From contig NZ_JADEUF010000004.1 in NCBI RefSeq assembly GCF_015163655.1, positions 20,322 through 84,321 of the forward strand: DNA of 64,000 nucleotides, in the 5' to 3' direction. The position numbers and the translations under genes are program-made. Positions 54,646 to 62,930 of the stretch are shown piece by piece (the stretch's first letter is position 1; the number at the start of each line of letters is the position of its first letter). The DNA comes from Xenorhabdus griffiniae (GTDB taxonomy: Bacteria > Pseudomonadota > Gammaproteobacteria > Enterobacterales > Enterobacteriaceae). Below the pieces are notes generated by a model. That model was given only the letters and a program-made list of their open reading frames with translations. It had not been told where the DNA came from and ran no database searches.

Positions 54646-54888
54646 TCAATTATTCTCAACAAGCTGGATAATCAACTGTCCCCGTTCAACGGTGATATTC
54701 ACCGCCTGTCCGGTGGTAAACCCAGCTTTTTCCAGCCAGTTGCCTTTAAGATGCAAGCTGGGATGCTGGCTGTAATAGCGGGTCATGCCGGTGTTCCGGT
54801 CGGCGTGACATCGGCTGATATAGCCGACCTTATAGCGGCGTTGCGCTTTCGAACTGCCTGAATTTACATTACAATCGCGTTCAGCCAT
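54646..54888 (-). CDS. symE: SymE-like toxin (type I toxin-antitoxin family)
   Basis: An 80-residue protein. The C-terminal part (PSLHLKGNWLEKAGFTTG, then an AbrB-like strand VERGQLIIQL) is the SymE domain. In E. coli SymE is SOS-induced, condenses nucleic acid and is silenced by the antisense RNA SymR. The start is ATG 54888 with AGAGGTAG upstream. It points towards the immunity gene and shares the terminator. SymE-like genes often sit beside CDI or Rhs cassettes, and two symE 3' remnants further on show it was duplicated with the cassettes here. Whether an antisense RNA exists cannot be read directly, but a hairpin lies just upstream. Confidence 0.85.
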   Translation of the reverse strand: MAERDCNVNSGSSKAQRRYKVGYISRCHADRNTGMTRYYSQHPSLHLKGNWLEKAGFTTGQAVNITVERGQLIIQLVENN

Positions 54889-54921
54889 AGCTAACTACCT
54901 CTGATAGTGGGTTGTGGTTAG

Positions 54922-54954
54922 CAGCATTATCCGGGTGGCCGCCCGGTAATGCTG
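54922..54954. promoter_or_regulatory. Inverted repeat upstream of symE
   Basis: CAGCATTATCCGGG (54922-54935) pairs with CCCGGTAATGCTG (54942-54954) apart from one bulged base. It begins 34 bases 5' of the symE start. It could be a leader hairpin, an operator, or part of a SymR-like antisense RNA. There is no T-run on either strand, so it is not a typical terminator. Confidence 0.5.
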
Positions 54955-54991
54955 CGTTGATAAAAGTCGTCTCTTCTGTAGCAAATGTCTT

Positions 54992-55193
54992 CTACGATGT
55001 CAGTAACTGTGTCATCTTGGAACGTTTAAGTAAACTGTCCATTAATACAATCAGCGCCTGCTGATCTTCATCCGAAAGAGAATCCATCTGAGTCACGAGC
55101 GCCTGTAAACGGGGATTATGTATCTGTGGTGGTGCCATCGGTTCCAGCCCGACGAGTGCATCCAGGCTACTTTGTAATACCTGAGCGATCATG
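54992..55193 (-). pseudogene. 3' remnant of a helix-turn-helix (XRE-type) regulator
   Basis: The minus-strand frame ending at 54992 reads IAQVLQSSLDALVGLEPM and then a helical tail rich in Leu, Ser and Asp (QMDSLSDEDQQALIVLMDSLL). This is the usual C-terminal end of XRE-family regulators. The DNA-binding part is missing. Upstream of about 55193 the frame enters sequence that on the plus strand is a CdiA toxin tip, so the regulator was cut by the event that brought in that cassette. The longer open frame to 55336 is therefore chimeric. Confidence 0.6.
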
Positions 55194-55239
55194 TGGGGGA
55201 CCGTTGGCTGGAATGCCGGCATGGGAGCAGCGGCAAGTG

Positions 55240-55664
55240 CTTTGAAAGGGGATGATCCATTTTCAATTGGTACAAGTGCTGTAAGTTCAGGTGTAGGTTC
55301 TGCCCTGGGATATGGTTCAGGTAAAATTATTAGCAATGGATGGAATCAATATGGCTTATGGAAATCCGGGGGCTGGGATCCAAAATACAACCCTAAATTG
55401 CAGGGCGGAGCAATAAAAGGGGAATTTGGACTTTCGAAAGATATGAAACCTCATCCATTACCTGGTGTTGTGGGAAATATGGGGGCCGCTTTTACAACAG
55501 AAATCACAAACTCTCTGATTCAAAGTGAAATTAAAGAAGCTCAGGGAAACGTCAATAAGATTTCTGGCACTGTTGGAAATATGGAATCTACTGGCACAAC
55601 AGGGGTAACAAACACTTCGATTCAAGAAGGAATTAAGCATGTCAAGGAGGAAGATAGTGAATAA
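55240..55664 (+). pseudogene. Orphan CdiA toxin tip (cassette 2), lacks its own start and body
   Basis: About 140 residues similar in plan to the tip of cassette 3: SALGYGSGKIISNGW here against TTLGYGVGSAITSKL there, then a LPGVVGNMGAAFTTEIT block against LPGILGGFAGSFELEM. It has no FHA repeats, pretoxin motif or secretion signal, and begins abruptly at the join with the regulator remnant. An ATG at 55191 exists, but it lies in sequence antisense to that remnant. It overlaps the start of a small membrane immunity gene. It looks like a stored tip that can only be used after recombination into cdiA. Confidence 0.7.
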
Positions 55665-55896
55665 AAATATTAATCAATTTGAATATTTTCTTGTTGTAAC
55701 TATTTTATGTGTGGTAAGTCTGTGCCTTATGGGACTGTTTATCTACTGTACTGTTAAGTGCATTATTTGGTTATTCATTGGTGGAGATTTTCTTTTTTCG
55801 TTTGAGTATGTGAAGAAAATTTTTAAAGCAAGTGTGATTGCAGGGTTAGTAGCCGGAATAGGGACTTGGTTTATAGAATATAAGCTACGTAAATGA
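55657..55896 (+). CDS. Small membrane protein, probable immunity gene of cassette 2
   Basis: A 79-residue protein with two hydrophobic segments (LVVTILCVVSLCLMGLFIY region and VIAGLVAGIGTWF) and a basic C-terminus. The start is set at GTG 55657 because a perfect AAGGAGG (55644-55650) lies 6 bases ahead; ATG 55639 would place this site inside the gene. It overlaps the toxin-tip stop by 8 bases. A membrane-embedded immunity protein suggests that the cognate toxin acts at the inner membrane. No family recognised. Confidence 0.72.
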   Translation: MNKNINQFEYFLVVTILCVVSLCLMGLFIYCTVKCIIWLFIGGDFLFSFEYVKKIFKASVIAGLVAGIGTWFIEYKLRK

Positions 55897-55902
55897 CGTT
55901 AA

Positions 55903-55933
55903 GATCCCAGCCAAGTGCTGGGATCTTCCCTTT
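55903..55933. terminator. Terminator after immunity gene 2 (repeated element, copy 2)
   Basis: GATCCCAG (55903-55910) pairs with CTGGGATC (55918-55925), followed by TTCCCTTTAG. Seven bases after the immunity stop. It is followed by the last few codons of a symE-like 3' end (antisense, stop at 55939-55941). Confidence 0.8.
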
Positions 55934-57013
55934 AGTGGTCAGTTGTTCTGTAAGCGTCCGGTGGTCTCACCTTGCTTTATCAGATAAGCACAAAGTGGGA
56001 TTTAGCTAAACGGGTTCTCAGGACAAGGAAGGGGTTCATTCAACGATTGTTCGGCTAACGAAAGGGGCACAGGTCAGCGGGGAGAGTGTGACAGCCGATG
56101 TGGGCCGCAACTTACATCTCGCCAGCGAACAGGATAAGGACAACTACGACAGCAGGCAGGAAAATGCCAGCGCCGGGGCGAGCTTCACCTATGGTTCCAT
56201 GAGCGGTTCGGCCAGTGTCAATGCCAGCCGTGACAAGCTGCACAGCACGTTTGATTCGGTAAACGAGCAAACGGGCATCTTTGCCGGCAAGGGCGGCTTT
56301 GATATCAGGGTGGGGGAACACACCCAGCTTGACGGCGCCGTGATTGCCAGCACAGCAGAGAAAGATAAAAACCGGCTGGACACCGGCACACTTGGATTTA
56401 GTGATATCCAGAACAAGGCGGAGTACAAAACCGAACACCAGAGTGTCGGTTTCAGTACCTGCGGTGCGGTGGGCAGCCAGCTGGGCACCAATATGGCCTC
56501 GAACCTGCTGGCCGGCACGAATAAGAGTGGCAACCAGTCGTCGACCACGCATGCGGCGGTCAGTGACGGCACGATTGTGGTGCGGGATGCGGATAAGCAG
56601 AAACAGGATGTTTCCGACTTAAGCCGGGATACCGATAACGCCGCCAATGGCCTGAGTCCGATTTTGATAAGGAAAAAGAGCAGCAACGCCTGGCTCAGGC
56701 GCAGGCTATCGCTGAAATCGGTACCCAGATGATGGATATCTACAATACGCATGAAGCGATTAAGGCGACGAAAGCCGCGACGGAAAAACTGAAAGGCCCG
56801 CAAACACAGTTGGATCTGAAGAAGGATGCCGAAAAACAACTGAAGGCTGAAGGTCAGGCCATCGATGTGAAATCGGTGGCTGATCGGGCGTATAAGATAG
56901 CCTATGACGGTGCCATCAGAGAGCAGGGCGCCGATATCGGCAGCAGCCAGCGTCAGGCGGTGACGGCGGTTATTGGGGCGTTGCAGGGGCTGGCGGGCGG
57001 TGATATTCAATCG

Positions 57014-57183
57014 GCCATTGCCAGCGGCGCAGCGCCGTATCTGACCAATGGCGTGAAGGCACTGACTTATAATGGTAAAGACCACTATGATGAGTTGACG
57101 CCGGCAGAAAAAGCCACCAACCTGATGGCACATGCGATCTTAGGCGGGGTTATCGCCGAAATGAAAGGGGGTTCTGCCACTGC
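57014..57183 (+). repeat. 170-bp exact duplicate tract, copy B
   Basis: Identical to 52812-52981 in cdiA. It lies in the pretoxin region just before the divergent tips, exactly where recombination would swap tips. Confidence 0.9.
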
Positions 57184-57603
57184 TGGGGCAACCGGTGCGG
57201 TGAGCGGAGAACTGGCCGCTTCTGCTATTATGAGTGCATTGTACCCAGATAAGACGTCGGGCGAGCTATCACCCGCAGAGAAAGAGACCATCAGCAACCT
57301 GTCCACACTGGCAGGCGGGATTGCCGCAGGGCTGGCCACTAACTCTACGGCAGGTGGAGTGACCGGGGCGCAGGGTGCGAGAAACGCGGTCGAGAATAAC
57401 TTCCTGAGTTTTGATGAAGCGCGTGCCTTTGATAAAGAAATGACGGCTTGTAAAGCCGCAGGCAGCGATTGTCAGCCAGTCATTGACAAATATGCTGCAA
57501 TACACAAGGAAAACTCCGAAAGATATCAGAAGGCTTGCCAAGAAAACTCATTGGTATGTGCAGCGGGTGAAGACAAGCTGAAAATAGATGGCGGTATCTC
57601 GGC

Positions 57604-57669
57604 AGCATCAAGACCTAAATGGTTGTATGGTTCGCTAGCATCAAGACCTAAATGGTTGTATGGTTCGCT
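57604..57669 (+). repeat. 33-bp tandem duplication in the cassette 3 tip
   Basis: The unit at 57604-57636 is repeated exactly at 57637-57669, giving ASRPKWLYGSL twice in a row. It is in frame (11 codons) and perfectly conserved, so it is recent. Confidence 0.95.
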
Positions 57670-58422
57670 GGATAATGAAGAGGTCAAAAATGCGGTGCTT
57701 TATGTCAATAGTCAGGATGTGGAATACGGTAACAAGCATACGGACAATTGGGACAGGGCAGGTGCTTTCATTGCTGAACCCGAAAATGTAAGCGGTTTGG
57801 TAGCAGGAGGACGTTCTTTATTTAATTCAAATGCATCAACAGGAGCTAAAGTAGTAGGTACTGGGCTGAGTATGGGGGCGAATGCGGCTGTTCAAGTAGG
57901 TAATGGAAATATCGGTGATAAATTTGATTATACGAGCTTATTCTTGGCTGGCTTCACTGGTTGGACAGGGACAGGTCGGTCACTGCATTCGAATGTGCAA
58001 TTAAATGTCGGTAGTGCGTATTTTGGTAGCCAAGTGACGGGACAAAACTCAGAGGCGGCAATGGTTGGAGCTGCGTTTGGTACAACACTAGGATACGGGG
58101 TTGGTTCTGCAATCACAAGCAAGTTAGAAGCGAATGCAATTAAAAATTACTTTGGTATGCCAGCAAGCAAAAATGCGTTGAAATATGCAGAACAACCTGT
58201 GTATTCCAATTTTATATCCGGGGAAGTTAATTTGAGTCCGCTTCCTGGGATATTGGGTGGCTTTGCTGGTTCTTTTGAATTAGAAATGGGCGGTTCAGCT
58301 ATGAGTAGTTATATCATGAATAATAAAAAGACAGATGACATAAAAATAAATGATGAAAAAATGAATGAGAAATTTATTAACCAAAATAGTAAGAAAGATT
58401 TAAACGTTAAGGAGTCTAATTA

Positions 58423-58626
58423 ATGAAAGCATCATTATCGTCATTATTTTTTATGGTATTTATATGTGGGGTGTCATTTTCATTTATAGCAATATCGGGA
58501 GAATGGCTTTTAACTGATAAAAGTATTCATCAACTCAACTGGCTACATAATATTAAACTCGGTAGCCTAGTTGGTGGAGGAGGTGGTGCAATAATTTGGT
58601 TGGCATATCGTTTTAGATGGCTTTGA
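58423..58626 (+). CDS. Small membrane protein, probable immunity gene of cassette 3
   Basis: A 67-residue protein with two membrane segments (LFFMVFICGVSFSFIAI; LGSLVGGGGGAIIWLAY). Its ATG overlaps the stop of the toxin tip (TAATG), with GGAG 9 bases ahead. It differs in sequence from the cassette 2 protein, but size, topology and position are the same. Expected to protect against the cassette 3 tip. It may still be made even though its toxin gene is broken, as an orphan immunity gene. Confidence 0.72.
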   Translation: MKASLSSLFFMVFICGVSFSFIAISGEWLLTDKSIHQLNWLHNIKLGSLVGGGGGAIIWLAYRFRWL

Positions 58627-58633
58627 CTTCAAA

Positions 58634-58664
58634 GATCCCAGCCCAAGCGCTGGGTCTTCCCTTT
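58634..58664. terminator. Terminator after immunity gene 3 (repeated element, copy 3)
   Basis: GATCCCAG (58634-58641) pairs with CTGGG-TC (58650-58656), followed by TTCCCTTTAG. One arm has lost an A compared with the other two copies. Confidence 0.78.
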
Positions 58665-58669
58665 AGCCG

Positions 58670-58712
58670 TCAATTGTTCCCAGCGAGCCAGATAAGCGCC
58701 ATTTTCCCACGG
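58670..58712 (-). pseudogene. symE 3' remnant
   Basis: Directly after terminator copy 3, the minus strand ends GKMALIWLAGNN-stop, in register with GQLIIQLVENN-stop of the intact symE after terminator copy 1. Only about 13 codons remain. They break off one base before an inverted partial CRISPR repeat. Confidence 0.6.
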
Positions 58713-58713
58713 C

Positions 58714-58736
58714 GTGTTCCCCGTGAGTACGGGGAT
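58714..58736 (-). repeat. Isolated, inverted, truncated CRISPR repeat (23 of 29 bp)
   Basis: It contains CCCCGTGAGTACGGGG, the reverse complement of the array repeat core, and matches 23 bases of the repeat exactly; the six bases CGGTTT (array strand) are missing. The nearest array repeat, at 59081-59103, is cut at the same base and faces the other way. Confidence 0.9.
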
Positions 58737-58826
58737 TGTAGTGATGTGATGGACGTCCCCTTTTTCAGCGGCAAACAGTGTCATCTTTCTTTCCGATGCA
58801 CTGAATTGCGGGAGAACATCTCATGA

Positions 58827-59074
58827 ATACGATCCTGTGCCACTTCTCACTATTGGGGTAGAACCCTTCAGGCGATGGTGGGATTTGTCATCAGGCTTGT
58901 GCCGACCCAGCATGTCAAGGCTTTCAGTCATCATCAAAAAAATGATGCCAAGGATGCACTGGCTATCTGCGAAATGGCCTGCCGACCTGACATCCATTTT
59001 GTTCCAGTCAAGACGGTAGAACAACAAGATATTAAGGCACTGCGCAATGCCCAGCAACTCATCGTAGAACAACG
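58827..59074 (+). mobile_element. IS110-family transposase remnant
   Basis: An open stretch of about 83 codons reads SHYWGRTLQAMVGFVIRLVP, then KNDAKDALAICEMACRP and HFVPVKTVEQQDIKAL. These are conserved blocks of the DEDD transposases of the IS110 family. The start, the rest of the catalytic domain and the C-terminal half are absent. It is preceded in frame by TGA (58824) and runs straight into the first CRISPR repeat. Not functional. Confidence 0.82.
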
Positions 59075-60201
59075 TACCGTATCCCCGTACTCACGGGGAA
59101 CACAAAGCCAAGACACAGCCTAATCGCGAGAAAAACGGTTTATCCCCGTACTCACGGGGAACACTTCAGTATCACCAATTGCTGATAATATTTTTTCGGT
59201 TTATCCCCGTACTCACGGGGAACACCTGCTAAAGTAAATAACAAAGGTCAGAATATCCGGTTTATCCCTGTACTCACGGGGAACACAGAAGTTTGCCCTC
59301 TGTCACCAACTGCGCACCCGGTTTATCCCCGTACTCACGGGGAACACTTACTCCTGTGCATCTGTAATAACGTTAAGTGCGGTTTATCCCCGTACTCACG
59401 GGGAACACCTAGGTAAAAGTGATTTCCTTTTTTTTAAACGCGGTTTATCCCCGTACTCACGGGGAACACGCCAAAAACAGAAGCTATGGCAGCGGTTATG
59501 ACGGTTTATCCCCGTACTCACGGGGAACACATGGAATCACGCGTAGAAAAACTTGAATCAGACGGTTTATCCCCGTACTCACGGGGAACACAAAATATTC
59601 CAGCGCGGTCAGAATTAGATAACCGGTTTATCCCCGTACTCACGGGGAACACTCATATGATAAGGAGACTATATGAATATTATTCGGTTTATCCCCGTAC
59701 TCACGGGGAACACTGCGAACTGGTCAGCATTGCCAGACGCGATGGCGGTTTATCCCCGTACTCACGGGGAACACAAGGTGCAGGCGCTGTCCAGTAACCC
59801 TAAGAACGGTTTATCCCCGTACTCACGGGGAACACTTTCAGCTATAAAGTGGATGAGATGTGGATGGCGGTTTATCCCCGTACTCACGGGGAACACGTTC
59901 AAACATGGACAAAAGACGAATCTAATTTCGGTTTATCCCCGTACTCACGGGGAACACAAATCATCGGATAACGATGGTTTGCCTAATATCGGTTTATCCC
60001 CGTACTCACGGGGAACACGGATTCGGTTGCATTGAGCGAAAGTAATTGTCCGGTTTATCCCCGTACTCACGGGGAACACTTTTGATTGCTTCAACTACAT
60101 TAAATAAATTTCGGTTTATCCCCGTACTCACGGGGAACACTTATTGAATTGTTAAATTTGGAAGGAATTAGGCGGTTTATCCCCGTACTCACGGGGAACA
60201 C
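59075..60201 (-). CRISPR. Type I-E-like CRISPR array, 19 repeats and 18 spacers
   Basis: Repeat ends fall at 59103 and then every 61 bases to 60201 without exception: 29-bp repeats and 32-bp spacers. The plus strand shows CGGTTTATCCCCGTACTCAC and then GGGGAACAC. Read on the minus strand this is the GTGTTCCCC...GGGGATAAACCG repeat of type I-E systems, so transcription runs leftward and the leader is at the right. The oldest repeat (59075-59103) has lost its last six bases. One more repeat has a C-to-T change at 59269. The constant spacer length and unblemished repeats near the leader suggest the array was active recently. No cas gene lies in the window, so it depends on Cas proteins made elsewhere. 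By eye no spacer matches the rest of the window. Confidence 0.97.
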
Positions 60202-60373
60202 CCTAATTTTATCTAACTGTTTTATAAAATATTTTTCCGACTTAAAAAGTCTACCATTTTTTCAGCCTATAAATCAGTAAAATTCATCTTTCCATTTTTT
60301 CTGATTTATAATCTGCAAAGCAGATCGCGTTTTTATTATTGTGATAGAGAATTGAATATAGGGAAGGTAGGTT
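60202..60373 (-). promoter_or_regulatory. CRISPR leader
   Basis: An AT-rich stretch of about 170 bases with long A and T runs (for example TTTTATAAAATATTTTT) directly abuts the repeat at 60201, on the side where the repeat orientation predicts the leader. It should hold the promoter for the array and the integration signals for new spacers. No IHF site is assigned with confidence. Confidence 0.65.
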
Positions 60374-60399
60374 AAAAGGAGCCTTTAGAGACTCCTTTT
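60374..60399 (-). terminator. Terminator of dsbB
   Basis: AAAAGGAG (60374-60381) pairs with CTCCTTTT (60392-60399); on the minus strand the stem ends in TTTT. It lies 18 bases beyond the dsbB stop and insulates dsbB from the CRISPR leader that follows in the same direction. Confidence 0.7.
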
Positions 60400-60416
60400 G
60401 GGGCAATTTTTTACTC

Positions 60417-60935
60417 TTAAGATCTATCCTGATTTCGAAAAAACTGGCTCACTAACACCAATATACTCACCAGCAGGTAAGCGGCAAAAATACCAATCAG
60501 CCATTGCGGCATATCCAGTGTTAAAAATTCCCACTGTTTTATTGAACAATCCCCAAGCGCTTGAAAAAATGAGGGTAACCAGTCATTCAATGGTAACCAA
60601 GATGGAAATTGGACAAAAAAGTCACAAGTATTAAACGGAGAAGGGTATAACTGTATCATGGTGTGATGCCATGCCAGTTGTAATCCTTGCCATGCGCTAT
60701 AAATCCACAGCAGGATCGCTAACCAGCGCAAAGGCGTTTTTGGTGCGATTGCACCGAGCAGCGCAGCGCCTAAAATACCAAACAACGCAACACGTTCATA
60801 AATGCACATCACGCAAGGCTGTAACTGCATCACATGTTGAAAATAGAGTGCTGTCGCTTCCAGGATAAGAGCGGTCAACGCCATCAATAACCATGCGCCT
60901 CGCCCTTGGGAACTTTGACTTAAAAATCGAAACAT
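60417..60935 (-). CDS. dsbB: Disulfide bond formation protein B
   Basis: 172 residues, four membrane helices, a quinone reductase that reoxidises periplasmic DsbA. The N-terminal [18 protein letters not shown] block aligns with E. coli DsbB without gaps, placing the first redox pair at Cys41 and Cys44 (CVMC). The second pair (TCDF and GDCS) is in the large periplasmic loop. The start is ATG 60935 by this alignment; an in-frame TTG at 60959 would add eight residues. The next gene upstream is nhaB, separated by a strong terminator, so it has its own promoter. Confidence 0.96.
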   Translation of the reverse strand: MFRFLSQSSQGRGAWLLMALTALILEATALYFQHVMQLQPCVMCIYERVALFGILGAALLGAIAPKTPLRWLAILLWIYSAWQGLQLAWHHTMIQLYPSPFNTCDFFVQFPSWLPLNDWLPSFFQALGDCSIKQWEFLTLDMPQWLIGIFAAYLLVSILVLVSQFFRNQDRS

Positions 60936-61057
60936 TTTCTTTTCTTCCCATCTTTTCAAGATAACTAACTGGCTTATTGTGCCGTTTCATCAGCCATAAA
61001 AAAATAGAATTAAAATTAACTGAGCTATTTTTTTCAGGAAAGTGATTATCAAAAAAA

Positions 61058-61087
61058 CCGGATGGTGTGCAAAAACACACCATCCGG
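61058..61087 (-). terminator. Terminator of nhaB
   Basis: A 12-bp perfect stem (CCGGATGGTGTG / CACACCATCCGG) with a 6-base loop, followed on the minus strand by seven T (61051-61057). It begins 22 bases after the nhaB stop. Confidence 0.92.
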
Positions 61088-61109
61088 CAGGATATAGCTG
61101 AGTCCTCAA

Positions 61110-62654
61110 TTATAGTGGCGTGATCAAACCAAGTTTGATGAGATATTCAGTGGCAGGCACTAACCAGAATTCAACACACAACAGTCCCACTAGTGTCATC
61201 ACAATGGTATAAGGCAAGGCCATCATGACCATGCGACCATAAGAAAGACGGATCAATGGAGATAAGGCAGAAGTTAGCAGGAACAGAAAAGCGGCTTGTC
61301 CATTAGGGGTTGCCACGGATGGTAAGTTAGTTCCTGTGTTGATAGCAACAGCCAAATACTCGTATTGTTGCTGTGAAATCAGACCACTCTTTAGGGCGAT
61401 AAGCGCTTCATTAATGTAAACCGTACCGACGAAAACGTTATCAGAAACCGTGGAGAGCAATCCGTTGAACAAGTAGAATAAGGAAAGCTGTGAAGCGGGT
61501 GAAGACTGTAAGACAAATTGAATAAATGGCGCAAACAGTTGTTGGTCAACAATGACGGCAACCACAGAGAAAAACACGGTTAACAGGGCAGTAAACGGTA
61601 AAGCTTCCTCAAATGCTTTACCTAACGCATGTTCTTCGGTAATACCACAGAATGCGGTCGCTAAGATAATGACTGATAAGCCAATCAAACCCACTTCAGC
61701 CAAATGAAAAGCCAGTGCTACAATCAGCCAGATGCCGATCAATGCCTGAACAGCAAGCTGGGTTTTTTCTTGGCGGGTACGTTTTTCACTGGCTTTTTGG
61801 TCGTAATCTTCCAGAACAGAGCGAACACGCTCAGGTAATTCAGCACCGTAACCGAACAGTTTAAAATGTTCAACTAGCAAACAGACCAGCAAGCCACAAA
61901 TAAACACAGGAATGGTGATTGGCGACATGCGAATAAAAAATGTGACAAAATCCCAATCAACATGTTTAGCAATAATCAGGTTTTGGGGTTCACCAACCAT
62001 AGTCATCACACCACCCAGTGCAGTACCAACCCCCGCATGCATCATCAGACTGCGCAGAAATGCCCGGAACTGTTCCAGCGTCTGTCTTTTATCCTCACTG
62101 TCAATGTACTTATCATCACTCAGTTCAGAACTGCCGTTATGGGATAGAAAGCGGTGATAGATGGCATAAAACCCGATTGAAACACTGATGACAACGGCAA
62201 TGACAGTCAGAGCATCAAGGAAAGCGGACAAGAAAGCACTCGCCAGGCAGAATGCCAATGCCAGCATTTTCTTGGAACGGATATTTAGTAGTAGCTTTGT
62301 GAAAACAAACAGCAATAACTGTTTCATGAAGTAAATGCCCGCAACCATGAAAATCAGCAATAAAATGACCTCCAGATTGTTGGCAATTTCATGACCTATT
62401 TGTTTTGGTGAAGTCATTCCAATGATGACTGCTTCAATAGCGAGTAATCCTCCAGGTTGCAGAGGATAACATTTTAATGCCATTGCCAATGTGAAGATAA
62501 ACTCAACAACGAGCATCCAGCCAGCAACAAAAGGGCTGATAAAGAAATAGACCAGTGGATTGATAATTAAAAAGACAATAATAGCGAGTTTATACCAATC
62601 TGGCGAATTGCCGAGAAAGTTCTTCACCACGGCACGTCGGATACTGATTTCCAT
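61110..62654 (-). CDS. nhaB: Na+/H+ antiporter NhaB
   Basis: 514 residues and about 12 membrane segments, the length of E. coli NhaB (513). The N-terminus [22 protein letters not shown] and the block [15 protein letters not shown] are typical. An electrogenic inner-membrane antiporter that expels sodium and helps regulate internal pH. Start ATG 62654, with AGAGGAAT upstream. Divergent from fadR, the arrangement also found in E. coli, so it is ordinary chromosomal backbone. Confidence 0.96.
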   Translation of the reverse strand: MEISIRRAVVKNFLGNSPDWYKLAIIVFLIINPLVYFFISPFVAGWMLVVEFIFTLAMALKCYPLQPGGLLAIEAVIIGMTSPKQIGHEIANNLEVILLLIFMVAGIYFMKQLLLFVFTKLLLNIRSKKMLALAFCLASAFLSAFLDALTVIAVVISVSIGFYAIYHRFLSHNGSSELSDDKYIDSEDKRQTLEQFRAFLRSLMMHAGVGTALGGVMTMVGEPQNLIIAKHVDWDFVTFFIRMSPITIPVFICGLLVCLLVEHFKLFGYGAELPERVRSVLEDYDQKASEKRTRQEKTQLAVQALIGIWLIVALAFHLAEVGLIGLSVIILATAFCGITEEHALGKAFEEALPFTALLTVFFSVVAVIVDQQLFAPFIQFVLQSSPASQLSLFYLFNGLLSTVSDNVFVGTVYINEALIALKSGLISQQQYEYLAVAINTGTNLPSVATPNGQAAFLFLLTSALSPLIRLSYGRMVMMALPYTIVMTLVGLLCVEFWLVPATEYLIKLGLITPL

Positions 62655-62930
62655 TATTATTAATATTCCTCTTTGTGGATATGTAGAAAAAATCTCAGTA
62701 GCGATAAATCAAACGACCACTATAGAAACATATCGGAGCGGTATAGTACGCTCAATGCGATAGCAATTTAAGAGCATTAGCGCATAATTAATCTACCAAT
62801 AATCGCATTTTTTATGAGCCCTTTCACTCTTTCGCGGTTTATTTACCAGGTAACTATGTCGAGCAAGCACATTCTGGTATCATCAACCGCTATTATTAGC
62901 CAAGAAAACTGCTTTGGAATAATTAAAATT
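62655..62930. promoter_or_regulatory. Divergent promoter region of nhaB and fadR
   Basis: 276 AT-rich bases between the two start codons. An open frame reaches back from fadR to 62814, but homology and length favour the later start. No specific operator is recognised. Confidence 0.5.

Larger units (their letters stand above)
56061..58423 (+). pseudogene. Truncated, frameshifted copy of the cdiA 3' end with a different toxin tip (cassette 3)
   Basis: From AAAGGGGCACAGGTCAGCGG at 56061 the sequence tracks cdiA from about 51858 (late FHA-2, then pretoxin), but no signal, TPS or FHA-1 part exists. A T-run of four at 56662-56665, where cdiA has five, shifts the frame: the first part ends at 56732 and the rest is open from 56729 to 58423 (564 codons). 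After VENN (near 57392) the tip differs wholly from that of cdiA: an about 340-residue region with a 33-bp tandem duplication, small Gly/Ala-rich hydrophobic stretches (GAAFGTTLGYGVGSAI) and a Lys/Asp/Asn tail. It resembles cassette 2 in its last 150 residues. It is non-functional as a secreted protein unless recombined into cdiA. Confidence 0.85.

Noticed and set aside
58617..58826. 69-codon plus-strand frame across terminator 3 and the inverted CRISPR repeat
   Set aside because: It spans the symE remnant, the inverted repeat and the IS110 flank, which are unrelated pieces; no single product is supported.
59486..60035. Plus-strand open frames within the CRISPR array (repeated VYPRTHGEH and LSPYSRGT phrases)
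   Set aside because: They are translations of the CRISPR repeat.
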